A DNA stretch of 64,000 nucleotides, from the NCBI GenBank assembly GCA_045613305.1, contig JAZLAU010000028.1:151546-215545 (forward strand), given 5' to 3'. The translations under genes were made by a program, and so were the position numbers. Of this stretch, positions 36,228-45,311 are shown one piece after another. The stretch is from SFTJ01 sp045613305. GTDB lineage: Bacteria; Bacteroidota; Bacteroidia; Bacteroidales; Muribaculaceae. The notes below the pieces were generated by a model. That model was not told where the DNA came from and made no database searches. It saw only the letters and a program-made list of their open reading frames with translations. Position 1 is the first letter of the stretch; every line of letters begins with the position of its first letter.

Positions 36228-39200
36228 ATGAAAAGACTAATTTTAGTATTGTTCAGCATAAATCTGTTTGCAATAGCATTTGCGCAGACATTCACTTTGA
36301 AAGGTGTTGTGTCATCGACCGATGGTGAGTTGTTGCCTGGCGTAACAGTGCGAGTAAAAGGCACAAAGGTGGGCTCAGCAACCGATTTAGATGGTGCATT
36401 TGCCGTAAAAGCGAATATTGGTGACGTGATTGAATTTTCATTTATTGGTTATAAGCCCCAATCGGTGAAGGTTCGTAATACAAAGGCATTAAATGTGGTG
36501 CTAAGCATCGACCAAAATAACCTTGAGGACCTTGTGGTGGTAGGTTACCAACAGGCAAAGAAACTTACTTTGACAGGTTCGGTTAGTGGTTTGAATGCAG
36601 CAGAAATTCGCCGCGTGCCAACAAGTAGCGTGCAAAACACGTTGCAAGGTAAGTTGCCAGGTTTCTTCAGCCAACAACGTAGCGGTCAGCCAGGTAAGGA
36701 CGCATCTGACTTCTTTATTCGTGGTGTGAGCTCGCTAAATGGCGATGGTAACAAGCCGCTTATCATTGTCGACGACATGGAATACACATATGAACAGTTG
36801 TCGCAAATCAACGTTAACGAAATTGAGCAAATCTCAATTCTTAAGGATGCATCAACTACAGCTGTTTATGGTATTAAGGGTGCAAACGGTGTACTTGTAG
36901 TTAAGACTCGCCGCGGTAGCGAAGGCAAACCACAAATCGTGGCACGTTATGAAACTGGTGTTCAGATTCCGGTGCGCACTCCTAAGTTCTTAGACTCATA
37001 TAACTCGGCAATCCTTGTTAATGAAGCATATTCAAACGACGGAATTGCTCCTGAGTTCACTCGCGACGACATCATGAAGTTTAAAGATGGTTCAGACCCT
37101 TACGGCCATCCAAACGTAAACTGGTATGATGAGATATTTAAGAAATCGGCAATGCAACAAAACGTCAACGTAGACGTTTCGGGTGGTTCGGAACGCTTGA
37201 AATATTTTGCTTCAGCAGGTTATTTCACACAAGGCGGTATGGTTCGCGACTTCGGTTCAAACCAAAACGATGTTAACAGTAACTATTTCTATCACCGCTT
37301 TAACTTCCGTACAAACCTTGACTTTAAGGTAACCAACAACTTCAGCATGCGATTCGATATGTCGACTCGTTTCATGAACATTAACGAACCACGTGGCTTG
37401 AATGCAACTGGTGAAATCTACGACTTCTCGAAGATGCACCCATATTCAGCGCCAGTTGTAAACCCAAATGGTTCGGCAGCATATCTTTATGACACCAGCG
37501 GTTTCCGTCCAACATTGAACGCCCGTTTGGCAAACGAAGGTTATTCGCGCGACCGCCGAAACGACAACAATATGCTATTGGGCGCAAACTGGGACATGAG
37601 CTTCTTGACTAAGGGCTTGTCGGCCGATGCACGTGTGGCATATTCAACAATCGACGAAAACTATCGTCAAGCATGGCGTAGTGAATATCCAACCTACCAC
37701 TACGACTCTGCAACAGGACAATATTCAATCAATCCAAACGGAGTCTACACCAACGGCACATTTGCCATCACAAGTGGTAAGATTCAGGATATAAAGAATT
37801 TGAATCTTCAAGCATCTTTGCGTTACAACCGTTCGTTTATGGACGAAACTCACAATGTGAATGCAATGTTGCTATTCAATCGTCAGAGCAGCACACAAAA
37901 GCACTGGGACGGTGTTCCTGCTAATTTCGAAGGCTACTCGTTGAATGTGGGCTATAACTACAAAGAACGTTATTTGATTGACTTCAATGGCGCATACAAC
38001 GGTACCGACCGCTTTGGTAAGGATAACCGCTTTGGTTTCTTCCCAGCATTTGGTGCAGGTTATGTGATTTCAGAAGAACCATTCTTTAAGGAATCGTTAG
38101 GCGACAAGATTCAATTGTTGAAGTTGAGAGCATCTTATGGTATTGTAGGTTCAGACGTTACATTCGGTAACCGTTACCTATATAAGCAAGTTTATTCGTC
38201 GGGTGGTGGTTACTTCTTTGGCGAAGGTGGCAACACTGAAGGCTCAATCTATGAAGGTGACCTTGGTAATGACGACGTAACATGGGAAAAGGCAAAGAAG
38301 TTTGACGTTGGTCTTGATTTCAAGATTTTCAATCGCTTGAACTTAACTATCGACTACTTCTATGATGTGCGTTATGACCAGCTTGCAACCCGCAGCGACA
38401 CTCCATTGATATTGGGTATTGGTGTATCGCCAACAAACGTGGCACGTACAAAGAACTCTGGTTTTGATGGTGTGTTAACTTATCAAGACCGTTTCGGCGA
38501 AGTAGATTTCAACTCATCATTTGTATTCTCATATGCAAAGAACAAGGTGCTCTATAAGGCCGAAGCACAACAAGTATATCCATGGTTGGCCGAAACTGGA
38601 CACTCAATCGGACAGCCATTCGGATACCACTTTGTGGGATATTACACTCCAGAAGAGATTAATGCAATTAAGATGGGCGCCGAAAACGCACCAGCAGTTC
38701 CAAATACCGACGTTCCAGTGCAAGCTGGTGACATGAAGTATGAAGACCTAAACAAGGACGGCATCATCAACAGCTACGACAAGAAGGCAATCGGTAAGCC
38801 AAACTTGCCAAACACTACACTTGGTTGGTCGTTCGGAGCATTCTGGAAGGGCTTTAGCATTAACGTGTTGTTCCAAGGTTCGTTCAACTATAGCTTCAGT
38901 ATCATAGGCACAGGTATTGAGCCATTTAAGAGCCAATTCCAACCTATTCACACCTATCGTTGGACACAAGAACGCTATGAAAATGGAGAAAGAATTGAAT
39001 TCCCACGTTTGACAAGTAACCCTAACACTGTCAACTCTCCATCGTCATATATGTCAGACTTCTGGTTGATAGATGCAATGTATCTTCGTTTGAAGACTGT
39101 AGACTTGAGCTATCAGTTGCCAAAGACAGCATTGCCAAAGTTTGTAGAAAACATTCGCGTGTATGCAAGTGCTTACAACTTGTTTACATTGACCAACTAC

Positions 39201-39299
39201 AACAAGTATCAACAAGACCCAGAAATTTCAACTAACTCGGCAGGTGATGCATATATGAACCAACGTGTGTTGAACTTCGGTTTACAAGTAACATTCTAA
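36228..39299 (+). CDS. SusC/RagA-family TonB-dependent transporter (second, canonical)
   Basis: 1023 residues. Signal peptide LVLFSINLFAIAFAQ; carboxypeptidase-like domain (KGVVSSTDGELLPGVTVRVK, SATDLDGAFAV); canonical TonB box EDLVVVGYQQ (LVVVGY at 102-107); plug with PTSSVQNTLQGKLPGFFS, DFFIRGVSSLNGDG and the ILKDASTTAVYGIKGANGVL segment; then a 22-strand-type barrel ending NQRVLNFGLQVTF. It imports glycan fragments across the outer membrane using TonB energy. It is shorter and more standard than the first SusC. The gene follows the second SusD by 6 bp, and the next gene encodes a surface lipoprotein. Confidence 0.95.
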   Translation: MKRLILVLFSINLFAIAFAQTFTLKGVVSSTDGELLPGVTVRVKGTKVGSATDLDGAFAVKANIGDVIEFSFIGYKPQSVKVRNTKALNVVLSIDQNNLEDLVVVGYQQAKKLTLTGSVSGLNAAEIRRVPTSSVQNTLQGKLPGFFSQQRSGQPGKDASDFFIRGVSSLNGDGNKPLIIVDDMEYTYEQLSQINVNEIEQISILKDASTTAVYGIKGANGVLVVKTRRGSEGKPQIVARYETGVQIPVRTPKFLDSYNSAILVNEAYSNDGIAPEFTRDDIMKFKDGSDPYGHPNVNWYDEIFKKSAMQQNVNVDVSGGSERLKYFASAGYFTQGGMVRDFGSNQNDVNSNYFYHRFNFRTNLDFKVTNNFSMRFDMSTRFMNINEPRGLNATGEIYDFSKMHPYSAPVVNPNGSAAYLYDTSGFRPTLNARLANEGYSRDRRNDNNMLLGANWDMSFLTKGLSADARVAYSTIDENYRQAWRSEYPTYHYDSATGQYSINPNGVYTNGTFAITSGKIQDIKNLNLQASLRYNRSFMDETHNVNAMLLFNRQSSTQKHWDGVPANFEGYSLNVGYNYKERYLIDFNGAYNGTDRFGKDNRFGFFPAFGAGYVISEEPFFKESLGDKIQLLKLRASYGIVGSDVTFGNRYLYKQVYSSGGGYFFGEGGNTEGSIYEGDLGNDDVTWEKAKKFDVGLDFKIFNRLNLTIDYFYDVRYDQLATRSDTPLILGIGVSPTNVARTKNSGFDGVLTYQDRFGEVDFNSSFVFSYAKNKVLYKAEAQQVYPWLAETGHSIGQPFGYHFVGYYTPEEINAIKMGAENAPAVPNTDVPVQAGDMKYEDLNKDGIINSYDKKAIGKPNLPNTTLGWSFGAFWKGFSINVLFQGSFNYSFSIIGTGIEPFKSQFQPIHTYRWTQERYENGERIEFPRLTSNPNTVNSPSSYMSDFWLIDAMYLRLKTVDLSYQLPKTALPKFVENIRVYASAYNLFTLTNYNKYQQDPEISTNSAGDAYMNQRVLNFGLQVTF

Positions 39300-39322
39300 A
39301 AACATAGGAGGTTAAAAATAAC

Positions 39323-40660
39323 ATGAAAACTATTAATTTGAAATATATAGTTATGATGGCATTTGGCGCATCTATGATGTTGCCGTTGAGCTCTTGTGAG
39401 GAGGCTCTTGAAGCATTGCCATTGGAATATAAGGAAGATCCAAAGTTTTCTGTTCCTACCTTACAGGAATCGTGGAAACTTGAGGAGATGAATAATGCTA
39501 CCGATAATGGTTATGTGTATGCATATAAGGATAAACTATATGATGAAATGTTTACCCGTACGCATGGCTGGAATGGTGGTGATGGTGTTCAAACTACATT
39601 ATTGCCAGGCGGAAATTTGTTCTGGACCTTCAACGATAGTTTCTATGGTGTGGTTGAGGCAGAAACACGCGCTCGCAAGAGTTGTAGTTTCCCACGCAAC
39701 ACAATTATGGTGCAAACTGCTAATGGAGAAGGTCGTCCGGGCGACAGTGCCGATAACTTGATGTGGTTGGCCGATTTCGTTCAAACCGACAATCCAGACG
39801 CCGAACGCTACTATCACGCTCGCACTCACTTGCGTCATCCAAATGCAGCAATGAGCGATGCCGACATTCAACGTGGTGAAATCGACCAAGACTATGTGTA
39901 TTGGGCAGGCGATGGCACTGTGGTTGATGGCAAATTGCAACAATTGTGGAACGGTGTTTACACTGGCGACGGCAATATGACAGGTCTTGGCACTGCGTTG
40001 GCTATTTATAACCTTGATGGCAAGCCAGGCGATGAAAATTACTTGAAAATTGAAAGTGTAAACCACAATTTCTTTGAAGCCAATCCTTATTCAATAGGTC
40101 AAACCATGTGGGAAGACGAAGATGGTCACACTTATCTTTACGGTTCTTACCAGCAGTCGTTTGTGTCATATCCTATTGTGGCTCGTAGTAAGACTCATGA
40201 CTTGAATAGTGGTATTGAATATTATGTTATCGACAACAATGGTGAATATGTGTGGTCGGATACGTATCCAACAGCCGACTTCATCTACACTATCACAAAC
40301 ACATCACTAAGCATGCCTTGGGTGTTTAAGAAAGGTGATTACTACTATATGACAGGTCAGGCTTATCCTTTTGGCAAGCAAATGTACATTTTGCGCAGTA
40401 AGACTCCTTACGGCCCATTTGAAGACTGCCAAAACTTGTTTGTATTGCCATCTGAACTCGACAAGATTGGTGTGCAAACATATAGATTTGTGTATATGGT
40501 TCACTTGCATATGGGATTGTCGCGTGAAGGCGAATTGGTATTCTCTACTAATACCGACATCGATGACTTCTGGGGCAACTTCAATGCTGAAGGTAGTGCC
40601 GATTTCTATCGCCCATTCTTCTACCGTGTGTATAAGTGGGAAAACCTATTTGAAGAATAG
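39323..40660 (+). CDS. DUF5005-type beta-propeller lipoprotein
   Basis: 445 residues. Lipobox-like PLSSC (Cys26) followed by EEALEA, an acidic surface-export-like signal. The body has propeller strands: WNGGDGVQTTLLPGGNLFWT, FNDSFYGVVEAETRARKS, QTMWEDEDGHTYLYGSYQ, SMPWVFKKGDYYYMTGQAYP and YMVHLHMGLSREGELVFSTN. The strands resemble those of five-bladed furanosidase-type glycosidases (GH43/GH130-like), with WTFNDS a candidate active-site Asp. I recall such proteins as DUF5005. It could be an uncharacterised surface glycosidase or a binding protein. It is the last gene of the envelope transcript, ahead of a terminator. Confidence 0.6.
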   Translation: MKTINLKYIVMMAFGASMMLPLSSCEEALEALPLEYKEDPKFSVPTLQESWKLEEMNNATDNGYVYAYKDKLYDEMFTRTHGWNGGDGVQTTLLPGGNLFWTFNDSFYGVVEAETRARKSCSFPRNTIMVQTANGEGRPGDSADNLMWLADFVQTDNPDAERYYHARTHLRHPNAAMSDADIQRGEIDQDYVYWAGDGTVVDGKLQQLWNGVYTGDGNMTGLGTALAIYNLDGKPGDENYLKIESVNHNFFEANPYSIGQTMWEDEDGHTYLYGSYQQSFVSYPIVARSKTHDLNSGIEYYVIDNNGEYVWSDTYPTADFIYTITNTSLSMPWVFKKGDYYYMTGQAYPFGKQMYILRSKTPYGPFEDCQNLFVLPSELDKIGVQTYRFVYMVHLHMGLSREGELVFSTNTDIDDFWGNFNAEGSADFYRPFFYRVYKWENLFEE

Positions 40661-40702
40661 AATTTTTGACATAACGTGCAATATAAGCATGAACCATTAA
40701 GT

Positions 40703-40738
40703 AATGCTCGGCCAAAGAGGCCGGGCATTCTTTTTTTT
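40703..40738 (+). terminator. Terminator ending the envelope block
   Basis: AATGCTCGGCC (40703-40713) pairs with GGCCGGGCATT (40719-40729) with one T-G pair and loop AAAGA; C then eight T follow (40730-40738). The second enzyme block therefore needs its own promoter. Confidence 0.9.
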
Positions 40739-40910
40739 GTGTGTGTAGATGTGGCTAATGCGATGTGTGATAGAATTGCATGGCTATCACGAAATCTTAA
40801 AAAAGAACTTTGATTTGTCATGCAAAAGTGCTTACTCGCAAATGGCATTCATGATATTTTTTGATTTATGCATATTCCTAAATTCTTTTGCGTAAATTAG
40901 TGGCTTGTAA

Positions 40911-40937
40911 TAGTGGAAACGGGCTGAATAATCGTTC
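40911..40937 (+). promoter_or_regulatory. PUL element copy 4 (TAGTGGAAACG-N6-ATAATCGTTC)
   Basis: It lies between the terminator and the esterase gene, ending 50 bp before its ATG. The first 11 and last 10 bases are identical to copy 3. A partial TAGTGG also occurs at 40898, without the distal half. Confidence 0.7.
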
Positions 40938-40987
40938 TTATATTCAAAACTACGCTTAGTAAAAACCATAAAAATTAAACGAAAACC

Positions 40988-42997
40988 ATGAATAAATTTA
41001 AGAAATCGATAATTCTTGCAGCGGCATGCATTGGCAGTGCGTTTCTGGCCGAAGCGAAGGTTGAAATGACGCCACTCTTTACTGATAATATGGTAATGCA
41101 GCAACGTTCGCAAGTGCCTGTGTGGGGAAAAGGCAAGCAGGGAACTCCAATCACAGTGTCAACCTCATGGAACAAGAAAGTGTATGCCACAACAGTTGAT
41201 GCCAACGGCAAATGGCGTGTTGATGTTAGCACACCAAAAGCCGGAGGCCCGTATAAAATAGTTATAAATGACGGCGATGTTACTACTCTTAACAATGTGA
41301 TGATAGGCGAGGTGTGGCTTTGTTCTGGCCAATCGAATATGGAAATGAGTGTTCGTGAGTCGAAAGATTATGAACGCGAAAAGGCCGAGGCCGACCAATA
41401 TCCTAACATTCGACTTCTGACAGTGGAAAAGACTACCAGCGCCCGCAAAGCCGATGACTTTAAGGCTGTGGACGGCGGCTGGCAAGTGTGCTCATCGGCC
41501 ACAATTTCAGATTTCTCAGCAGCGGGATATTTCTTTGGACGCGACATCAATAAGTATCGCAATGTGCCAGTTGGGCTCATCGACTCATCGTGGGGAGGCA
41601 CCTCGATTGAGGTATGGACAAGTGCCGAAACAATGTCGAAATTTCCAGAATATGCGGCTCAGATTGCCGATTTGGCAACAGTTCCTGACACTCCAGCAGA
41701 GCGTCAGGCAAAATATGAAAAAGATCTTGAAGCATGGGAACAAATGCTTCAAAAGAAAGACATTGGTTATGCCGAAGGCGTGGCCAAGTGGGCGCAAAGC
41801 GATTTCGACGATTCTAATTGGAGTAGCATAGATATGCCGGGCATGGTGCAAGAAAAGGGCTTGAAATATTTTAGCGGCATCATGTGGTTGCGCAAGACTG
41901 TAGACATTCCACAGGAATGGGCCGGTAGGGACTTGACACTTTCAATGGGGTCGGTCGATGATAATGACGTGACTTATTTCAATGGCGAAATGGTGGGCCG
42001 CACCGAAGGCTGGATGGCCCCACGCCGTTACACCGTTCCGGCAAGCATGGTAAAGGCCGGCAAGGCAGTTATCACAGTACGCTTGATGGACACAGGCGGC
42101 TTGGGCGGCATAGGTGGCGGCAAAGAGTCGATGCGATTGGAATGTGCCGATAAGGGCTCAATGCTGATAGCGGGCGATTGGAAGTATGCCGTGTCAATCG
42201 ATTTGAGCGAAGTGCCTCCAATGCCGGTTAACACATCATATTGGCCAATGCCAACATTCTTGTATAACGCAATGATTAATCCATTGTTGCCCTACACCAT
42301 AAAGGGCGCAATATGGTATCAGGGCGAGGCAAATACAGGCAAGGCATATCGTTATGCCGACTTGATGCAACTCATGATTCAAGATTGGCGCAAGAGTTGG
42401 GGCAGCAATCTGTCGTTCTACATGGTGCAGTTGGCCAACTACACTAACTTGCAAACAGAGCCATGTGAATCGACTTGGGCAGAACTTCGCGAATCGCAGG
42501 TTAAGGCGTTGAATTTAGAAAACACCGGCATGGCGGTGATTATCGATATAGGTGAAGCCAACGATATCCACCCAAAGAACAAGCAAGAAGTGGGCCGCCG
42601 ATTGGCATTGGCTGCTCGTGCGCAAACCTATGGCGAAAAGGTGGATTATATGGGACCAATGTATTCGCACCACAAAGTTGAGGGCAATAAGATAAGAATC
42701 TACTTCAATGGAACAAAGGGCGGATTGAAGGCCGACACCTATCAAAACATAGCAGAAGGAAAGAAGTCAGGCGAAAGCACCCTAACAGGCTTTACTATAG
42801 CCGGCGCCGACAAGAAATTCTATTGGGCAAATGCTGCAATCGAAGGCAATACGGTGGTAGTGTGGTCGGATGAGGTTGAAATGCCAAGAGCCGTGCGCTA
42901 TGCATGGGCCGACAACCCAATATGTAACCTCTATAACGGCATTAATTTGCCAGCATCGCCGTTCCGTACCGATGACTGGGAGGGAATAACAAGATAG
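40988..42997 (+). CDS. Sialate O-acetylesterase-like SGNH esterase with jelly-roll insert
   Basis: 669 residues with signal peptide ILAAACIGSAFLAEA. An N-terminal beta-domain (LFTDNMVMQQRSQVPVWGKG) precedes block I VWLCSGQSNMEMS with nucleophile Ser116. A GH2-like jelly-roll insert follows (MWLRKTVDIPQEWAGRDLTL, TYFNGEMVGRTEGW), then AIWYQGEANTGKAYRY, and Asp/His in DIGEANDIHPKNKQEVG complete the triad. Family members remove O-acetyl groups from sialic acid or other sugars; acetylated mannans are an alternative here because no sialidase lies nearby. It leads the second enzyme transcript, so esterification may have to be removed before the mannosidases act. Confidence 0.85.
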   Translation: MNKFKKSIILAAACIGSAFLAEAKVEMTPLFTDNMVMQQRSQVPVWGKGKQGTPITVSTSWNKKVYATTVDANGKWRVDVSTPKAGGPYKIVINDGDVTTLNNVMIGEVWLCSGQSNMEMSVRESKDYEREKAEADQYPNIRLLTVEKTTSARKADDFKAVDGGWQVCSSATISDFSAAGYFFGRDINKYRNVPVGLIDSSWGGTSIEVWTSAETMSKFPEYAAQIADLATVPDTPAERQAKYEKDLEAWEQMLQKKDIGYAEGVAKWAQSDFDDSNWSSIDMPGMVQEKGLKYFSGIMWLRKTVDIPQEWAGRDLTLSMGSVDDNDVTYFNGEMVGRTEGWMAPRRYTVPASMVKAGKAVITVRLMDTGGLGGIGGGKESMRLECADKGSMLIAGDWKYAVSIDLSEVPPMPVNTSYWPMPTFLYNAMINPLLPYTIKGAIWYQGEANTGKAYRYADLMQLMIQDWRKSWGSNLSFYMVQLANYTNLQTEPCESTWAELRESQVKALNLENTGMAVIIDIGEANDIHPKNKQEVGRRLALAARAQTYGEKVDYMGPMYSHHKVEGNKIRIYFNGTKGGLKADTYQNIAEGKKSGESTLTGFTIAGADKKFYWANAAIEGNTVVVWSDEVEMPRAVRYAWADNPICNLYNGINLPASPFRTDDWEGITR

Positions 42998-43022
42998 TAA
43001 AAGTGTAAAAATAATAATAATA

Positions 43023-45305
43023 ATGAAGAAGATAGGAAGATTTATCCAATTGATGGCATGTTTGGCTATAGTATTTAATGCCTCTGCCAAGACCGAAGAT
43101 TTAACTCAATATGTGAGCACTCTTCAAGGAACAGATTCTCATTTCGGATTGAGTTACGGTAATACTTATCCCATCACAGCACGCCCGTTTGGCATGCATG
43201 CATGGTCGCCGCAAACAGGTAAAAACGGCGAAGGATGGAAGTATCAATATTTTAAAGACAAGATTCAAGGTTTCTGTCAATCGCATCAGTGCAGCCCATG
43301 GGTTAGCGACTATGCTGTGTATTCGTTTATGCCAGTGGTGGGCGAACTGACAGTGGAGCAAGAAGCACGTGCGCAGAAGTTTTCGCACGATAATGAAGTG
43401 GCACGTCCACACTTTTATGAGGTGACCTTCGACAATGGCACAAAAACTGAATATGCACCAACCGAACGTGGAGTTCACTTCCGTTTCTCTTATCCGAAAA
43501 AGGGTGATGCCTATTTGGTAATTGACGGATATACCGACATGAGCGAAGTGAAAATCGACCCAGTGAAGCGTCAGGTTTCGGGATGGGTTAATAATCATCG
43601 CTTTGTGAACAACGGCAAGACATTCCGCAGCTATTTTGTAGTGACTTTCGACCAACCTTTTGTGGATTATGGTGTGTGGGAAAATGTTGAAAACAAGGTT
43701 TTTGCCAAAGAAATATCAGGTAAGGGTAAAGGTTATGGTGCGTATTTGAAGTTTAAGCGCGGCGCAAAAGTTCAAGCCAAGGCAGCATCGTCGTACATCA
43801 GCGAAGAGCAAGCATGGGTAACCTTAGAGGCAGAACTTGGCAACAAGAAGAAATTTGAAGACACAAAGCTTGAGGGTCAAAAAGTGTGGAACGCATTATT
43901 GGGCAGAGTATTGGTTGAAGGCGGCAGCGATGAAGAACGCCGCACATTCTATTCTTGCCTATATCGCTCAAATCTGTTCTCAAGAATGTTCTACGAACAC
44001 AAGGCCGATGGCACACCATACTACTATAGCCCATACGACGGCAAGGTGTATGAAGGAAGAATGTATACCGACAACGGATTGTGGGACACCTTCCGTTCGC
44101 AATTCCCGTTGACAAATATTCTGCACCCCACTATGCAAGGCCATTACATGAATGCAATGCTTGCAGCGCAAGAGCAATGCGGCTGGTTGCCATCGTGGTC
44201 GTTCCCGGGTGAAACAGGCGGTATGTTGGGCAATCACTCAATATCGCTAATGACCGATGCGTGGGTGAAGGGTGTACGCAACTTTGACCCTGAAAAAGCA
44301 CTTAAGGCCTATGCTCACGAAGCGATGAACAAGGGCCCATGGGGCGGTGCAAACGGTCGTGCCGGTTGGAAGGAATATTGGCAAATTGGTTATGTGCCAT
44401 ATCCTGAATCAATGGGTTGCGTGTCGCAAACATTGGAGTATGCTTACGACGATTTTTGCGCTTACAAGTTGGCAAAGATGGTTGGCAACAAGCATTACGA
44501 AAAAGTGTTTGCAAAGCAAATGTATAACTATCGCAATTTGTATGATGAAAGCACAGGTTTCATGCGCGGCAAGGACAAGGACGGCAATTGGGTAGAACCA
44601 TTCGACCCATATGAATGGGGTGGACCGTACTGTGAAGGCGATGCTTGGCATTACATATGGTCGGTGTTCCACGATGTACAAGGCTTGATTGACCTATTTG
44701 GCAGCGACCAACGTTTCATCGAGAAACTTGATTCGGTGTTTGTGGCATCGAATGAGATACGTCCGGGCACTTATGGCGGCATTATTCACGAAATGAAAGA
44801 AATGCAGTTGGCCGAAATGGGACAATATGCACATGGCAATCAACCAATTCAACACATGCCATATTTGTATAACTATGCCGGTCAGCCATGGAAGACTCAG
44901 TATTGGGTGCGTCAAATTATGAGCCGATTGTATAATTCTTCACCAAAGGGATTCCCTGGCGATGAAGACCAAGGCGGCATGTCGTCGTGGTATGTGCTAA
45001 GTGCGTTGGGCATATATGCAGTTTGTCCGGGCACTGATGAATATGTTATAGGCAGCCCTATCTTTAACAAGGCTACTATAACTATGGAAAACGGCAATCA
45101 GTTTGTGATTGAAGCCGCAGGAAACAGCAAAGATAATGTTTACATTAAGAGTGCTGCGCTTAATGGCAAGCCTCTTGACAAAAACTATATAACTTATTCA
45201 GACCTCAATGCAGGTGGTCATTTGAAATTTGAAATGAGTGCCGAGCCATGCAAAACACGTGGCACATCTAAATCGGCTGCTCCATTCTCACTGTCAAAAA
45301 AATAA
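43023..45305 (+). CDS. GH92 alpha-mannosidase (second)
   Basis: 760 residues with signal peptide LMACLAIVFNASA and no lipobox, hence probably periplasmic. GH92 features: YVSTLQGTDSHFGLSYGNTY near the N-terminus (a variant of the usual VNPFIGT), FGMHAWSPQTG, LWDTFRSQFPLTNI, LPSWSFPGETGGMLGNHS and GDEDQGGMSSWYVL with Asp647-Glu648-Asp649. The variant N-terminal and active-site-flanking motifs put it in a different GH92 subgroup from the gene at 19255, which suggests a different linkage (alpha-1,3, alpha-1,4, alpha-1,6 or mannose-phosphate). The exact linkage cannot be read. It lies 25 bp after the esterase and 6 bp before the third GH92. Confidence 0.92.
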   Translation: MKKIGRFIQLMACLAIVFNASAKTEDLTQYVSTLQGTDSHFGLSYGNTYPITARPFGMHAWSPQTGKNGEGWKYQYFKDKIQGFCQSHQCSPWVSDYAVYSFMPVVGELTVEQEARAQKFSHDNEVARPHFYEVTFDNGTKTEYAPTERGVHFRFSYPKKGDAYLVIDGYTDMSEVKIDPVKRQVSGWVNNHRFVNNGKTFRSYFVVTFDQPFVDYGVWENVENKVFAKEISGKGKGYGAYLKFKRGAKVQAKAASSYISEEQAWVTLEAELGNKKKFEDTKLEGQKVWNALLGRVLVEGGSDEERRTFYSCLYRSNLFSRMFYEHKADGTPYYYSPYDGKVYEGRMYTDNGLWDTFRSQFPLTNILHPTMQGHYMNAMLAAQEQCGWLPSWSFPGETGGMLGNHSISLMTDAWVKGVRNFDPEKALKAYAHEAMNKGPWGGANGRAGWKEYWQIGYVPYPESMGCVSQTLEYAYDDFCAYKLAKMVGNKHYEKVFAKQMYNYRNLYDESTGFMRGKDKDGNWVEPFDPYEWGGPYCEGDAWHYIWSVFHDVQGLIDLFGSDQRFIEKLDSVFVASNEIRPGTYGGIIHEMKEMQLAEMGQYAHGNQPIQHMPYLYNYAGQPWKTQYWVRQIMSRLYNSSPKGFPGDEDQGGMSSWYVLSALGIYAVCPGTDEYVIGSPIFNKATITMENGNQFVIEAAGNSKDNVYIKSAALNGKPLDKNYITYSDLNAGGHLKFEMSAEPCKTRGTSKSAAPFSLSKK

Positions 45306-45311
45306 TATAAT

